Positions 46,293 to 55,390 of a stretch of DNA of 64,000 bases are shown in pieces. Source of the DNA: Blautia pseudococcoides (GTDB lineage: Bacteria; Bacillota; Clostridia; Lachnospirales; Lachnospiraceae); assembly GCF_001689125.2 (NCBI RefSeq), contig NZ_CP015405.2, positions 2,137,001-2,201,000 on the forward strand, in the 5' to 3' direction. The translations under genes and the position numbers were made by a program. Position 1 is the stretch's first letter. Every line of letters begins with the position of its first letter. Below the pieces are notes generated by a model that saw only the letters and a program-made list of their open reading frames with translations, was not told the DNA's origin and searched no databases.

Positions 46293-46307
46293 ATATTGTG
46301 ATATAAT
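46279..46307 (+). promoter_or_regulatory. Promoter of the HxlR-type regulator
   Basis: TTGGAA (46279-46284) and TATAAT (46302-46307) are 17 bp apart. Downstream, CATACC-T-GGTATG (46348-46360) and the half-site CATACCTAC (46367-46375) may be sites for the regulator itself. Confidence 0.7.
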
Positions 46308-46401
46308 TCTATCATTAAATAAACATTTTACAAGTACGCAGTATTTTCATACCTGGTATGTTTTTTCATACCTACTACCTCATGAGGAAAGGAAACCGGT
46401 T

Positions 46402-46785
46402 ATGTATGCAGCATCAATGGAAAAAGAGGAAAGGGAAGCTGTCTGTCCGCTGAAATATGCTTTGAATCTGGTGGGTGGAAAATGGAAGCTTCCTATTATC
46501 TGTATTCTGGCACGTGAAGAATCTGTGCGTTATAACAGCCTGAAACGAAAGCTCTGCGGCATTACCAACATGATGCTGTCCCAGTCCTTAAAAGAACTGG
46601 AGGAAAACGGCATTGTCCACCGGGAGCAGTATAATGAGATTCCGCCCCGGGTGGAATATTCCCTCACGAAAGAGGGACGCAGTATTTTAGAGCCGCTGGA
46701 CAGCCTGTCCGAATGGGGAAAAACCCATATGGACAGAATGCAGACTCAGTCCCCATACTGCAGAGAATGCAGAGACACGAAATAG
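46402..46785 (+). CDS. HxlR-family winged-helix regulator
   Basis: This 127-residue MarR-like regulator carries the family start CPLKYALNLVGGKWKLPIIC, with its conserved N-terminal Cys (redox- or electrophile-reactive in several HxlR members), the winged helix (LKRKLCGITNMMLSQSLKEL) and a C-terminal Cys pair YCRECRD. I chose ATG 46402 after GGAAAGGAAA; the longer frame starts within the promoter. The likely regulated gene is itself or a neighbour; the site CATACCTGGTATG overlaps its leader. Confidence 0.88.
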   Translation: MYAASMEKEEREAVCPLKYALNLVGGKWKLPIICILAREESVRYNSLKRKLCGITNMMLSQSLKELEENGIVHREQYNEIPPRVEYSLTKEGRSILEPLDSLSEWGKTHMDRMQTQSPYCRECRDTK

Positions 46786-46793
46786 CCTGTTCC

Positions 46794-47693
46794 CTATAAG
46801 CTGTCTTTCACCTGTTCAAAAGAAGCCTGTTCTGATATCACGTCAAATACCAGCCCGCCTCCTGACCAAAACTCATATCTGACACGGCAGGACGGGCTTT
46901 CTCTGATAATACGGGTCATCTCACCGCACTGGGGTGCCTTCAGGTCATGGGAGGCTTCCTCCAGTCTGCGCACCTTCAGACGCATCTTTCCCTGCTTGAC
47001 CGTCACTTTGCCGTCCCCATATTCTTCTATGCGTACTCCCAGGTAGGTGGCCATCCTGTACTCTTTTCCTCCACAATGCACCGCGCAGATACAGCCCTGA
47101 AAATGAGTGCCTAAAAATGGAATATCCGCAACAGACAGCATCACACTGCTGCTCTTACCAAACCCGCACTGAGTCCAGAGATATGTCTTTGGAAAGGAGC
47201 GTCCTTTGTCTGTCTCTATATATCCCCGCCCTCCTGTCATGGAGATTTTTCTGCCGTTTACAAGGAGGCTGCCCCTGAGACTGTGATACATGCTCAGCAC
47301 ACCGTGACTGCACTGCAGAAAGGGGATGTATTTAAAAAATCCCATAATGTCATATGACAGCCGGTCAAACGGTGTGTATGCAATACAGCCTTTTACAGTC
47401 AGGTCCCTGCTCTTTATATCTACCTGGATCCCCTTATCCGTGAAAATATTTCTCCCCACTCTGACGCCAAAAGGATTCCTGCTGATGCGGCACGCCTCTT
47501 TGGGATACGTGAAATACCATGCTCCCTCCTCTGTGATGACCTGAAGAGATACGGTCCACTTTCCGTTTTTATCCCCATGTACGGCAGGGATAAATGCAAT
47601 GGTATTCTCTTGATTCTGGTGTTTCAGATACCATCCTTCAAAATAAGGAAAGGAAAATGCCGCACATCCCCTCTGAATACATGTCTTTTTCAT
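46794..47693 (-). CDS. Tocopherol cyclase-like protein
   Basis: This 299-residue beta-barrel-type protein shows the signature of the tocopherol cyclase family (PF14249-like): FPYFEGWYLKHQ at the N-terminus and GRGYIETDKGRSFPKTYLW in the middle, with a conserved W-T-Q-C after it. A gut Firmicute makes no tocopherol, so the role must differ; related bacterial proteins are uncharacterised. I chose ATG 47693 (MKKTCIQ) with AGAGGTGA upstream. It converges on the HxlR gene, 9 bp from its end. Confidence 0.82.
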   Translation of the reverse strand: MKKTCIQRGCAAFSFPYFEGWYLKHQNQENTIAFIPAVHGDKNGKWTVSLQVITEEGAWYFTYPKEACRISRNPFGVRVGRNIFTDKGIQVDIKSRDLTVKGCIAYTPFDRLSYDIMGFFKYIPFLQCSHGVLSMYHSLRGSLLVNGRKISMTGGRGYIETDKGRSFPKTYLWTQCGFGKSSSVMLSVADIPFLGTHFQGCICAVHCGGKEYRMATYLGVRIEEYGDGKVTVKQGKMRLKVRRLEEASHDLKAPQCGEMTRIIRESPSCRVRYEFWSGGGLVFDVISEQASFEQVKDSL

Positions 47694-47825
47694 GTTCTTC
47701 ACCTCTGTGTCTAAATTTATCCGAACATGGGGTGCCGGTGATACACTGGCGGTTCCCCATGTCTGCATCTGCTTTTGGACACATTTAGGATGTGCGGCAT
47801 TTATAAACCATATACGTGATTTGAT

Positions 47826-49628
47826 TCAGGCATTTTTCTGTTCTTCGATTTTTTCTGCAAGATCGTTTAAATATACCCAGCGTTCCATCTTTTCTTCCAG
47901 TTCTGCCTCTGCTTTTTCCTTCTCGGCCGTCAGCTCAGACAGCTTTAAGGAGTTTGTGGCATTTGCCATCATATCACCGTCCAGTTTTTCTATTATTTCC
48001 TCCAGAGCTGCGATGTCATCATCTATGGTATCGTATTCTCTCTGTTCTTTGAATGTAAATTTCAGCTTTGCCGGGCGGTTCTGCTTCCAGTCTTTGGCTG
48101 CCTCCTTTTTCTCCGGAACCTGTTTTTTCAGGGAACTGCTGCTGTCCCCGACTGAAAGTCTTCTCTCCTTTGCCTCCAGATAATCCGTATAGCCTCCCTC
48201 ATACTGCTGCAGATGTCCATTGCCGTCAAATTCAAATATCCGGTCCACCACATTGTCCAGAAAATACCGGTCATGGGATACGGTGATCACAATCCCTGAA
48301 AAAGAGTTCAGATAATCCTCCAGGATTGTAAGTGTGGGGATATCCACATTGTTGGATGGCTCATCCAGGATATAGACATTAGCCCCGCTGATGAGTACGG
48401 AGAGCAGGTACAGCCTACGCTTCTCTCCCCCGGAGAGTTTGCACACAGGAGTATACTGCATATCCGGCGTGAATAAAAATCTCTCCAACATCTGTGATGC
48501 ACTGATTTTTCCGTCTCTTGTCTGTACATACTCAGCGATATCCCTGATATAATCAATGACCCGCCGGTCCGTATCCATATCCGGCTCCTCCTGTGCCAGA
48601 TATCCGATTTTGATCGTCTCTCCGATTTCGATCTCCCCGGAGTCCGGCTGTATCAGACCTGCTATCATTTTGATCAGAGTGGACTTTCCGCAGCCGTTTG
48701 GACCGATAATGCCCAGCCTCTGGTTTCTCAGCACAATATAGTCAAAATCATCCACAAGCTTTGTCCCGCCATAGCTTTTTCCCACATGGTGCAGCTCAAT
48801 GGTCTTTTTTCCCATTCTCGTCTCCACGGAATCCATCTCCACAGCCTGGTCCTGCACCGGGGCCTTTCCGTTTTTCAGAGCTTCTAAGCGTTCCAGTCTG
48901 GCTCTCTGCTTGGTGCTTCTGGCGCGGCAGCCCCGCTTGGCCCACTCCAGTTCCATGCGCAGGACACTCTGCCGTTTGCGCTCAGAGGCCAGTTCCATCT
49001 CCTCCCGCTCTGCTTTCAGTTCCAGGAATCTGGAATAATTGGCATCATAGCTGTACATGTTTCCCCGGCTGATCTCCAGGATCCGGTTGGATACCTTATC
49101 CAGAAAGTAACGGTCATGGGTGACCATGAGAATCACTCCTTTGTATTCCCTCAGATACTCTTCCAGCCAGGTGATCATCTCCTCATCCAGATGGTTGGTA
49201 GGCTCATCCAGCAGCAGGACATCAAAATCAGAAACCAGCACCTTGGCCATAGCTACCTTCCTTCTCTGCCCTCCCGACAACTGTGCCAGCGGTGTGTCAT
49301 ACTGCACAATCCCAAGCTTTGTCAGGTTGCTTTCTACCATCCAGTCCGTCTCCACTGACTTTCCAAGGGCATAGGAGGATACGGTTGCATCCCGGGGAAA
49401 TTCCGGATTCTGAGGCAGATACGCAATGCGCAGTCCATTCTGCCTGACGATCTGCCCTGAATCCGGTTCCTCAATCCCGGCAGCCATTCGGAGCAAAGTA
49501 GTCTTTCCTGTACCGTTAATGCCGATTATCCCGATTTTATCCCCTTCGTGAATGCCAAAGGATGCATCCTCAAAGATGATCTTATCCCCGTATATTTTAC
49601 TGATATGTTCTATATTTAATATGTTCAT
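47826..49628 (-). CDS. ABC-F family ATPase (Uup/Msr-like, ribosome-associated)
   Basis: This 600-residue protein has two ABC domains without membrane segments: Walker A GINGTGKTT and GPNGCGKST, signatures LSGGQRRK and LSGGEKRR, an arm-linker between them (~205-280, rich in Lys/Arg/Glu) and a C-terminal coiled coil (~525-600). ABC-F proteins bind the ribosomal E site and either tune translation or protect from antibiotics; which applies is not decided. The second Walker B reads LDEPSNNVD instead of LDEPTNHLD. I chose ATG 49628 (MNILNIEH) after GAGGAG. A TTGACG (49689-49694)-17-TATGAT (49666-49671) promoter precedes it. Confidence 0.92.
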   Translation of the reverse strand: MNILNIEHISKIYGDKIIFEDASFGIHEGDKIGIIGINGTGKTTLLRMAAGIEEPDSGQIVRQNGLRIAYLPQNPEFPRDATVSSYALGKSVETDWMVESNLTKLGIVQYDTPLAQLSGGQRRKVAMAKVLVSDFDVLLLDEPTNHLDEEMITWLEEYLREYKGVILMVTHDRYFLDKVSNRILEISRGNMYSYDANYSRFLELKAEREEMELASERKRQSVLRMELEWAKRGCRARSTKQRARLERLEALKNGKAPVQDQAVEMDSVETRMGKKTIELHHVGKSYGGTKLVDDFDYIVLRNQRLGIIGPNGCGKSTLIKMIAGLIQPDSGEIEIGETIKIGYLAQEEPDMDTDRRVIDYIRDIAEYVQTRDGKISASQMLERFLFTPDMQYTPVCKLSGGEKRRLYLLSVLISGANVYILDEPSNNVDIPTLTILEDYLNSFSGIVITVSHDRYFLDNVVDRIFEFDGNGHLQQYEGGYTDYLEAKERRLSVGDSSSSLKKQVPEKKEAAKDWKQNRPAKLKFTFKEQREYDTIDDDIAALEEIIEKLDGDMMANATNSLKLSELTAEKEKAEAELEEKMERWVYLNDLAEKIEEQKNA

Positions 49629-49665
49629 TTGTGACGCTCCTCTTATTCTCATACTGACAATACTC

Positions 49666-49694
49666 ATCATAAATGATTTTGATCGGAACGTCAA
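49666..49694 (-). promoter_or_regulatory. Promoter of the ABC-F gene
   Basis: TTGACG (49689-49694) and TATGAT (49666-49671) with 17-bp spacing on the minus strand. The rest of 49695-49956 is AT-rich without a gene I can support. Confidence 0.7.
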
Positions 49695-49956
49695 CTTTAA
49701 TCCAGCTGCCTGGAAATCTTAACGTGTTTCAGGACAGACAACTATATATATTGCAATATCTTATTTATACCTTATAGTACCAGCACTTGCTGCTGCATAA
49801 ATTGCAGGAAGTCCTTAGGGTATACATTGTTTATTATAAACACTATTATGTTTTTACGGTGCTATATTTATTTCATGGCAGGCTCCTGTCTGTCCCATCC
49901 CCAGCAGTATGCTTCCCAGAGACCGGATGCCCTCCTGTTCCAGATATTGTCATAAA

Positions 49957-49999
49957 CAAAAACCAGGAGTATCCATTCCCAACCGGAACCGAACTCCTG
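49957..49999 (-). terminator. Terminator of the SseB-to-phosphotriesterase operon
   Basis: CAGGAGT pairs with ACTCCTG (49964-49970 and 49993-49999), with a partly paired 22-nt interior, and is followed on the minus strand by a GTTTTTG tract just below the last gene of the operon. Confidence 0.65.
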
Positions 50000-50026
50000 A
50001 TTCTTATGTATTGCGCTGATCTATTT

Positions 50027-51109
50027 TTAATAGGCCAGAATCCTGGCCGGATTATTTACCGTCATGTTGCGAATCGCCAGGTCAGAGACCTCCCCGTATT
50101 TCTTCAGTGCAGGAACTCCGAATTTTGTCAGCCTGCAGTATCCCTCTCCGCCGAACTGCCTGCACATAGTCTTTACACACATGTCAGTGCCAAGTACGAT
50201 CTGGCGGCTGTATCCCTGCTGGATAAGACGTACAATCCCGGCCATCTTCATCCAGTCCGGAATCGGTGCAGTTCCCAACGCCTCCAGGCCAATATCCCCG
50301 GATAAAAATTCCACTGAAAAGTTTGCTCCTTTATCCAGCACCCGTTTCGCCACATCCAGGTCCAGACCCCATTTTTCCGGGTAGAGGATCATCTCCTTCA
50401 TGGGCCTTTTTACAGTAGTCTCCATGTGGGCGATCACGATCTTTTCCGGGTTGACGCCCTCTTCCATCAGTATCTCCACGATTTCACCCGGTGTCCCCCC
50501 GTAAGCATAATCCGGATGTACCGTGATGGACATACCTGTGTCTTTCGCGGCCTGGCCGCCTGCTCTGAGCGCTTTTTCCTCTGCCTCTGTAAAATCATTC
50601 AGTGCAATTTTCACGCACCCCGGCTTTATGTCTGTGTGCTCAATTCCGTTTTCAATCTCATCCATCATATGGTGGTAAAACTGGCGGATACTCCAGCCGT
50701 CATAATCTCCCGGCCAGGAGGACTCCACATAATAGCCGACAGCTGTAATGACATGAACCCCTGTCCTTTCTGAGATCCGCTTCACTGCCTCCACATCCAG
50801 GCGGATTCCGGGTACACTCAGCTCCACCATAGAGTCTCCGCCTGAGACTTTATATTCCTGTACCTCCCTGGTCATGGCTGTTTCATCGTTCAAATCCATG
50901 GCATCCCGTACCAGCGGAAAATTCCTTTTCAAAAACCCGATGTTTTCCAGTGAGACCTTATCCTCATACTTCACCGGCAGATCCGTGGGCATAGCCGGTC
51001 TGCAGATTGCCCCCATATCCGCACCGTTGAACATAATGTGTTCATGCATATCCGTAAATCCCAGCTCCTCCGGTGAAATATCTCCGCACACAGTTGTAAT
51101 TCGTTTCAT
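50027..51109 (-). CDS. Phosphotriesterase-family metal hydrolase
   Basis: This 360-residue TIM-barrel protein of the PTE family has metal ligands in FTDMHEHI (His22, His24), a possible bridging Lys in GCVKIALND, ITVHPDY, VIAHMET and the late Asp in LGTDMC. Family members act as lactonases, phosphotriesterases or on small carboxylates; the substrate here is unknown. It is last in an operon with two other metal-dependent hydrolase-type genes. Confidence 0.82.
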   Translation of the reverse strand: MKRITTVCGDISPEELGFTDMHEHIMFNGADMGAICRPAMPTDLPVKYEDKVSLENIGFLKRNFPLVRDAMDLNDETAMTREVQEYKVSGGDSMVELSVPGIRLDVEAVKRISERTGVHVITAVGYYVESSWPGDYDGWSIRQFYHHMMDEIENGIEHTDIKPGCVKIALNDFTEAEEKALRAGGQAAKDTGMSITVHPDYAYGGTPGEIVEILMEEGVNPEKIVIAHMETTVKRPMKEMILYPEKWGLDLDVAKRVLDKGANFSVEFLSGDIGLEALGTAPIPDWMKMAGIVRLIQQGYSRQIVLGTDMCVKTMCRQFGGEGYCRLTKFGVPALKKYGEVSDLAIRNMTVNNPARILAY

Positions 51110-51193
51110 GAATGTAAAACCCTCCCATTTTTCAACCTGGCAGCAGTTTTTATCGGTCCTTTCTCTGTTGCCGGATTAGTTTTCAAACACAGG

Positions 51194-52393
51194 CTAACCC
51201 AGTAGTATCTTCTCAATCTGTTCCCTATTCCCCGTCAGAGAGCCCTGTACCATAGGCGGTTTTCCTCCGCCTTTCCCGCTGCAGGCCTGGTTCATCTCTT
51301 TTGCAAGAGCCATAATATCTCTGCCTAAACTGCCCAGAACATAACGGTATCCTGCCGTGTCACTGCCCACAAAAACACCGCAGACACCCTCCGTTATCTC
51401 CATGGCATCATTGACAAAATGCCGCATGGCAGCCGGATCCAGCTCCTCCTCAAATAAAAGTACAGCCTGTGTCCGGGACTTCACCTCAGACAGACGCCGT
51501 CTCAGATATTGTTCCTGAAGCCGCCTGATTTTTTCTTTCTGCCGGGTGATCTCCTCTTCCAGCCGGCAGACTGCCTGCACAACATCCTCCTGCTTCGCGG
51601 AAAGCCTGCACGATATGGCTGTCACGCTCTCCTCCTTTTGGTTGTAATCCTCCAGTGCCCGGAAACCGCAGAGCATGTTCACCCGCATCCCGCCTTTATA
51701 ATGAATCGCCCCGGTCAGCTTAATGATCCCAACAGCCCCCGTTGTCTTTACATGGGGGGCGCAGCAGGCGCAGGTATCATATCCGGGAATGCGGACAATG
51801 CGCACCTGTCCCTCAATTTCGATTTTACTCCGGTAGGCTATCTCCCCCAGTTCCTCCTCTGTGGGATACAAAACTTCTATGGGTACATCCTCAGCCACCG
51901 CCTGATTGGCTTCCCGTTCTATCATGCAGAGCTGCTCTTTTGTTAGAGGGCCGTCATAGTCCATGGTCACCGCTTCATTTCCCAGGTGAAATCCCACATT
52001 GCGGTAACCAAAATGACGGTTCACCAGCCCTGACACAATGTGCTCCCCTGTGTGCTGCTGCATTTTAGAAAACCGTTCCGCAAAATCCAGTACGCCGGTG
52101 ACAACAGCTCCCATATCCGCGGGTTTATCTGTAAAGTGGATGACCGTTCCGTCTTTTTCTCCCACATCCAGGACTCGTATCTTAACTTCCTGGTCCCCGC
52201 TCTTTTTTAAAAGCAGCATCCCTGTATCTGCGTACTGTCCGCCCCCTTCCGGGAAAAAGGCGGTTCTGTCAAGAACCACCTCATAATGGGCACCGCTTAT
52301 TTTTTCATTTACCTTTGGCAGCGGTCTGCAGGCCAGCACCTCTGCCTGAAATGTGTCTGTCATACTGTCCCTGTAGAATAATTTGTCCGTCAT
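51194..52393 (-). CDS. AlaX-type alanyl-tRNA editing protein with DHHA1 domain
   Basis: This 399-residue free-standing editing protein removes serine or glycine from mischarged tRNA-Ala. The zinc site is HTGEH (114-118) plus CACCAPH (208-214), as in the AlaRS editing domain. A short coiled coil (~275-310) and a DHHA1 domain with GKGGGKPPMVQG follow, making it a long AlaX type. No aminoacylation domain is present. It lies 2 bp after hom in the same operon. Confidence 0.9.
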   Translation of the reverse strand: MTDKLFYRDSMTDTFQAEVLACRPLPKVNEKISGAHYEVVLDRTAFFPEGGGQYADTGMLLLKKSGDQEVKIRVLDVGEKDGTVIHFTDKPADMGAVVTGVLDFAERFSKMQQHTGEHIVSGLVNRHFGYRNVGFHLGNEAVTMDYDGPLTKEQLCMIEREANQAVAEDVPIEVLYPTEEELGEIAYRSKIEIEGQVRIVRIPGYDTCACCAPHVKTTGAVGIIKLTGAIHYKGGMRVNMLCGFRALEDYNQKEESVTAISCRLSAKQEDVVQAVCRLEEEITRQKEKIRRLQEQYLRRRLSEVKSRTQAVLLFEEELDPAAMRHFVNDAMEITEGVCGVFVGSDTAGYRYVLGSLGRDIMALAKEMNQACSGKGGGKPPMVQGSLTGNREQIEKILLG

Positions 52394-52395
52394 GT

Positions 52396-53688
52396 TCAGT
52401 CTCCATATACACGGATCAGGGCAGAAACCTTATGTACCACACTCATTCCCTCAATGATCATCATAGCATCATTAAAATTGCCCTCCCTGACTTTTGAGGT
52501 CACAACAACGATCTCCGCCAAATCTCCGTCTTTATTTTTCTGTATCATCTGTGCAATACTCACATCATTATTGCCTAATACACTGGCAATGCTGGCAAGT
52601 ACTCCCGGTCTGTCGTCCACCTGCAGACGCAGGAAAAAGCGGCTTTCCATATCATCTGCCTTCTTCACAGGCAGTTCTTTATAACAGGTACAGCTTATCC
52701 TTCCGGTACAGCCGAACCGTATATTTCTCACAATGTCAAACACATCCCCCACAATAGCGCTGGCTGTGGGCATCTCACCCGCACCCCGCCCGTAGAACAT
52801 GGTATCTCCCACTGCATCTCCTCTCACAAAGACAGCATTGAAAGAGTCATTGACAGCGGCCAGGGGGTGGCTCTCGGAAATCAGCATAGGCTGCACCCGC
52901 ACCTCAATTCCCGTCTCTGTATACCTGGCAAGTCCCAGCAATTTGATCAGGCAGCCCAGCTCTTTCGCGTACCGGATATCTTTAGCTGAGATATGCGTGA
53001 TGCCTTCTGTTGTCACATCGTCAAAGGTCACTCTGGAATTAAAGGCAATGGAGGCCATGATCGCCATTTTACGCCCCGCGTCATATCCTCTGATATCTGC
53101 TGTCGGGTCTGCCTCCGCATAGCCAAGTTCTGTTGCCAGAGCAAGAGCCTCGGAAAATTCCATGCCTTCCTGGGTCATTTTTGTCAGAATAAAATTGGTC
53201 GTACCGTTGACTATGCCGATGACCTCCTGAATGTGGTTGCCGGCCAGGCATTGTTTCAATGGCCGGATAATGGGAATCCCTCCGGCCACTGCTGCTTCAA
53301 AAAGGAAATCGCACTGATGCTCTGCCGCACAGTCCAGCAGTTCTCCCCCATTGGAGGCCACTAAATCCTTGTTGGCGGTCACCACATGCTTGCCTGCACG
53401 CAGTGCCTCCAGAATATAAGTCCTTGCAGGTTCAAATCCGCCCATTACCTCAATGATGATCTCAATGGACGGGTCTTCTAAAACAGCCTTCCAGTCATTC
53501 GTGAGTACAGATGGGTCTTCCACCTTGGCAGCCGCTTTTTTTATGTTGCGGACCAGGATTTTTTCTACCCGGACCACGGCTCCGATTTTTTTCTCCATCT
53601 CCTCTTTCTGGATCTTCAGAACTTTATATACACCGTTTCCCACGGTTCCAAGCCCCAGCAGGGCAGCTTTTATCACTTTTTCACTCAT
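52396..53688 (-). CDS. hom: Homoserine dehydrogenase with ACT domain
   Basis: This 430-residue enzyme reduces aspartate semialdehyde to homoserine for threonine and methionine. It has the NAD(P) loop LLGLGTVGNGVYKVL, the TANKDLVASNG segment with the catalytic Lys, GIVNGTTNFIL and a C-terminal ACT domain (VDDRPGVLASIASVLGNNDV), which usually senses threonine. Its ATG overlaps the stop of the PHP gene (ATGA). No thrB or thrC is adjacent. Confidence 0.94.
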   Translation of the reverse strand: MSEKVIKAALLGLGTVGNGVYKVLKIQKEEMEKKIGAVVRVEKILVRNIKKAAAKVEDPSVLTNDWKAVLEDPSIEIIIEVMGGFEPARTYILEALRAGKHVVTANKDLVASNGGELLDCAAEHQCDFLFEAAVAGGIPIIRPLKQCLAGNHIQEVIGIVNGTTNFILTKMTQEGMEFSEALALATELGYAEADPTADIRGYDAGRKMAIMASIAFNSRVTFDDVTTEGITHISAKDIRYAKELGCLIKLLGLARYTETGIEVRVQPMLISESHPLAAVNDSFNAVFVRGDAVGDTMFYGRGAGEMPTASAIVGDVFDIVRNIRFGCTGRISCTCYKELPVKKADDMESRFFLRLQVDDRPGVLASIASVLGNNDVSIAQMIQKNKDGDLAEIVVVTSKVREGNFNDAMMIIEGMSVVHKVSALIRVYGD

Positions 53689-54524
53689 AACGATTCTTCT
53701 TTTTCCTCCGGCTCATCCTTTTTGGGCTTCACGACCTGTTCCACCCTTTCAATAAATCCCTTTTTCATCTTATTATTCCGCTTAAAGGCCTTGCTCCATC
53801 CTCCAATCTTATTGTATACCCAGAAGGAATGGACCAGAACTGCATTGACCTTGCCGATTTTGTCCTTGGTCGTCTTGTTGTAGATCTCACCGCCGCACTC
53901 AAACCTGGTACCCTTGATGATCTCTGTGATCAGATCCGACTCACAGGTAACCGTGTCCGGCACTTCTGTATATGCCTTTCCCACACAGTCCGCCCTGTGG
54001 GCATCGCTTCCGCCTGTGCCTGTCAGATTGTACTTTTCCGCTAATTTTGCTGCTCTCTCATTGACTTCCATGGATTCACAGGCATTGAAGGTTTCAATAA
54101 AGTCAAATTCTTTTAAAATATCCGGATTTCTCTTATAAGCTTTTGCATTCATAAAGCTCATGTATTTTTCCCCGCAGGGATGGGCCGGACCCAGTATTCC
54201 CCCATAGTTGTGCACTATGGGGATCAGCATCTGTATGGGAATCCCCCGCAGCTCCAGAAGACGCAGTTTGATGCTCTCCGGCATGATCACAATAATATGG
54301 CCTGCATCCAGAGTGTCGTATTCAATTCCTTTGAGTACAACAAAATCTGTGTATTTCTGGCCTTTGATATTCTTTTTCCAATAACGGAATCCCCCATAAG
54401 AATCATGATCTGTCACAAGCATTCCGCCGAATCCCTGGTTTCTCAGCATACGGATATACTCCTCGATGCTTACTTTGCCGTCTATAGAACCTTCTTTTGT
54501 ATGGCAGTGCATGTCAATTTTCAC
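53685..54524 (-). CDS. PHP-domain metal-dependent phosphoesterase
   Basis: This ~279-residue PHP protein has metal motifs KIDMHCHT at the N-terminus, TDHDSYGG, PAHPCGEKY and GGSDAHRADCVGK. It is like the YciV/TrpH group (nucleotide or sugar phosphate phosphatase, substrate unknown). I chose the GTG at 54524 because AAGGAG lies 10 nt before it; an upstream GTG (54548) overlaps that site. A basic C-terminal tail (EQVVKPKKDEPEE) is unusual for the fold. Confidence 0.82.
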   Translation of the reverse strand: MKIDMHCHTKEGSIDGKVSIEEYIRMLRNQGFGGMLVTDHDSYGGFRYWKKNIKGQKYTDFVVLKGIEYDTLDAGHIIVIMPESIKLRLLELRGIPIQMLIPIVHNYGGILGPAHPCGEKYMSFMNAKAYKRNPDILKEFDFIETFNACESMEVNERAAKLAEKYNLTGTGGSDAHRADCVGKAYTEVPDTVTCESDLITEIIKGTRFECGGEIYNKTTKDKIGKVNAVLVHSFWVYNKIGGWSKAFKRNNKMKKGFIERVEQVVKPKKDEPEEKEESL

Positions 54525-54569
54525 GACAAAACATCTCCTTCCCAACACGCCGCAGATTTTATATCAAAA

Positions 54570-55376
54570 CTACAGCTTTAAAATTCTTCTCGCATTCTCC
54601 CCCAATATGGCTTTTTTCTCATCCTCTTTCATATTCATTTCCCGTATTCGTGATAAAAATTCCTTCTGACCGTCCCAGGGACTGTCTGTAGCAAATAAAA
54701 TTTTATCCACGCCATGTTTTCTGGAAAGGCGGATAAAATGCTCATCCTCCATATGCCCCAGACTATAAGCTGTATCAAAATAAAGCCTGCTGCCTGCCAG
54801 GTACTTTTCCACATCCTCCCAGCAGTTCCAGCCGCCCATATGCGCCATCACTAAAATGCCCCCGTCTATCTGGCCAAGCACATGTTCCACCCGCTTTGGC
54901 GTGCAGTGTACCACCTCCGGAAGCCCCACATCCACACCTGCGTGTGCAATGACAATGAGTCCCCGCTCTGCTGCCCGGTCCATGATCCGCATGTAGCGGA
55001 TATCGTCAATAAATACTCGCTGATAATCAGGATGCAGTTTGATCCCCTTCAGACCCATATCTGCAATTTCATCCACTTCTGCTTTATAATTCTCCGTGTC
55101 CGGGTGGATGCCGCCAAAAGAGAGGAATTCCCCGCCGCCCAGGAACTGCTCCGGAGTGATTTCTCTTGCATAGCGGTTGATGGATGAAAACTGCTGCGGT
55201 TTTGTTACCACCGGCAGCACCACGGATATATCCACACCGGATGCCTCCATGGATTTTTGAAGTCCGTCCTTTGTTCCGTCTGTATACGCTTTAGAATCTG
55301 ATGCCTTGGAAAGGTTTTCTATCGTTGCCCCGGCTATCTTATCCGGGAATATGTGTGTATGGAAATCTATTATCAT
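54570..55376 (-). CDS. Amidohydrolase-family protein (PF04909-type TIM barrel)
   Basis: This 268-residue protein shows MIIDFHTHIFPD, GIKLHPDYQRV, VIAHAGVD, VMAHMGGWNCWEDV and FATDSPWDGQ, the metal-site order of amidohydrolase_2 enzymes (often decarboxylases or hydrolases). The substrate is unknown. It is preceded by the SseB gene (14-bp gap) and followed by the PHP gene (45-bp gap). Confidence 0.88.
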   Translation of the reverse strand: MIIDFHTHIFPDKIAGATIENLSKASDSKAYTDGTKDGLQKSMEASGVDISVVLPVVTKPQQFSSINRYAREITPEQFLGGGEFLSFGGIHPDTENYKAEVDEIADMGLKGIKLHPDYQRVFIDDIRYMRIMDRAAERGLIVIAHAGVDVGLPEVVHCTPKRVEHVLGQIDGGILVMAHMGGWNCWEDVEKYLAGSRLYFDTAYSLGHMEDEHFIRLSRKHGVDKILFATDSPWDGQKEFLSRIREMNMKEDEKKAILGENARRILKL

Positions 55377-55390
55377 CTCTCCGGCCCCGC

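Noticed and set aside
46279..46401. Longer HxlR protein starting at 46279
   Set aside because: That ATG overlaps the -35 box of the gene's own promoter and lies before the likely start of transcription; ATG 46402 has a proper ribosome binding site.
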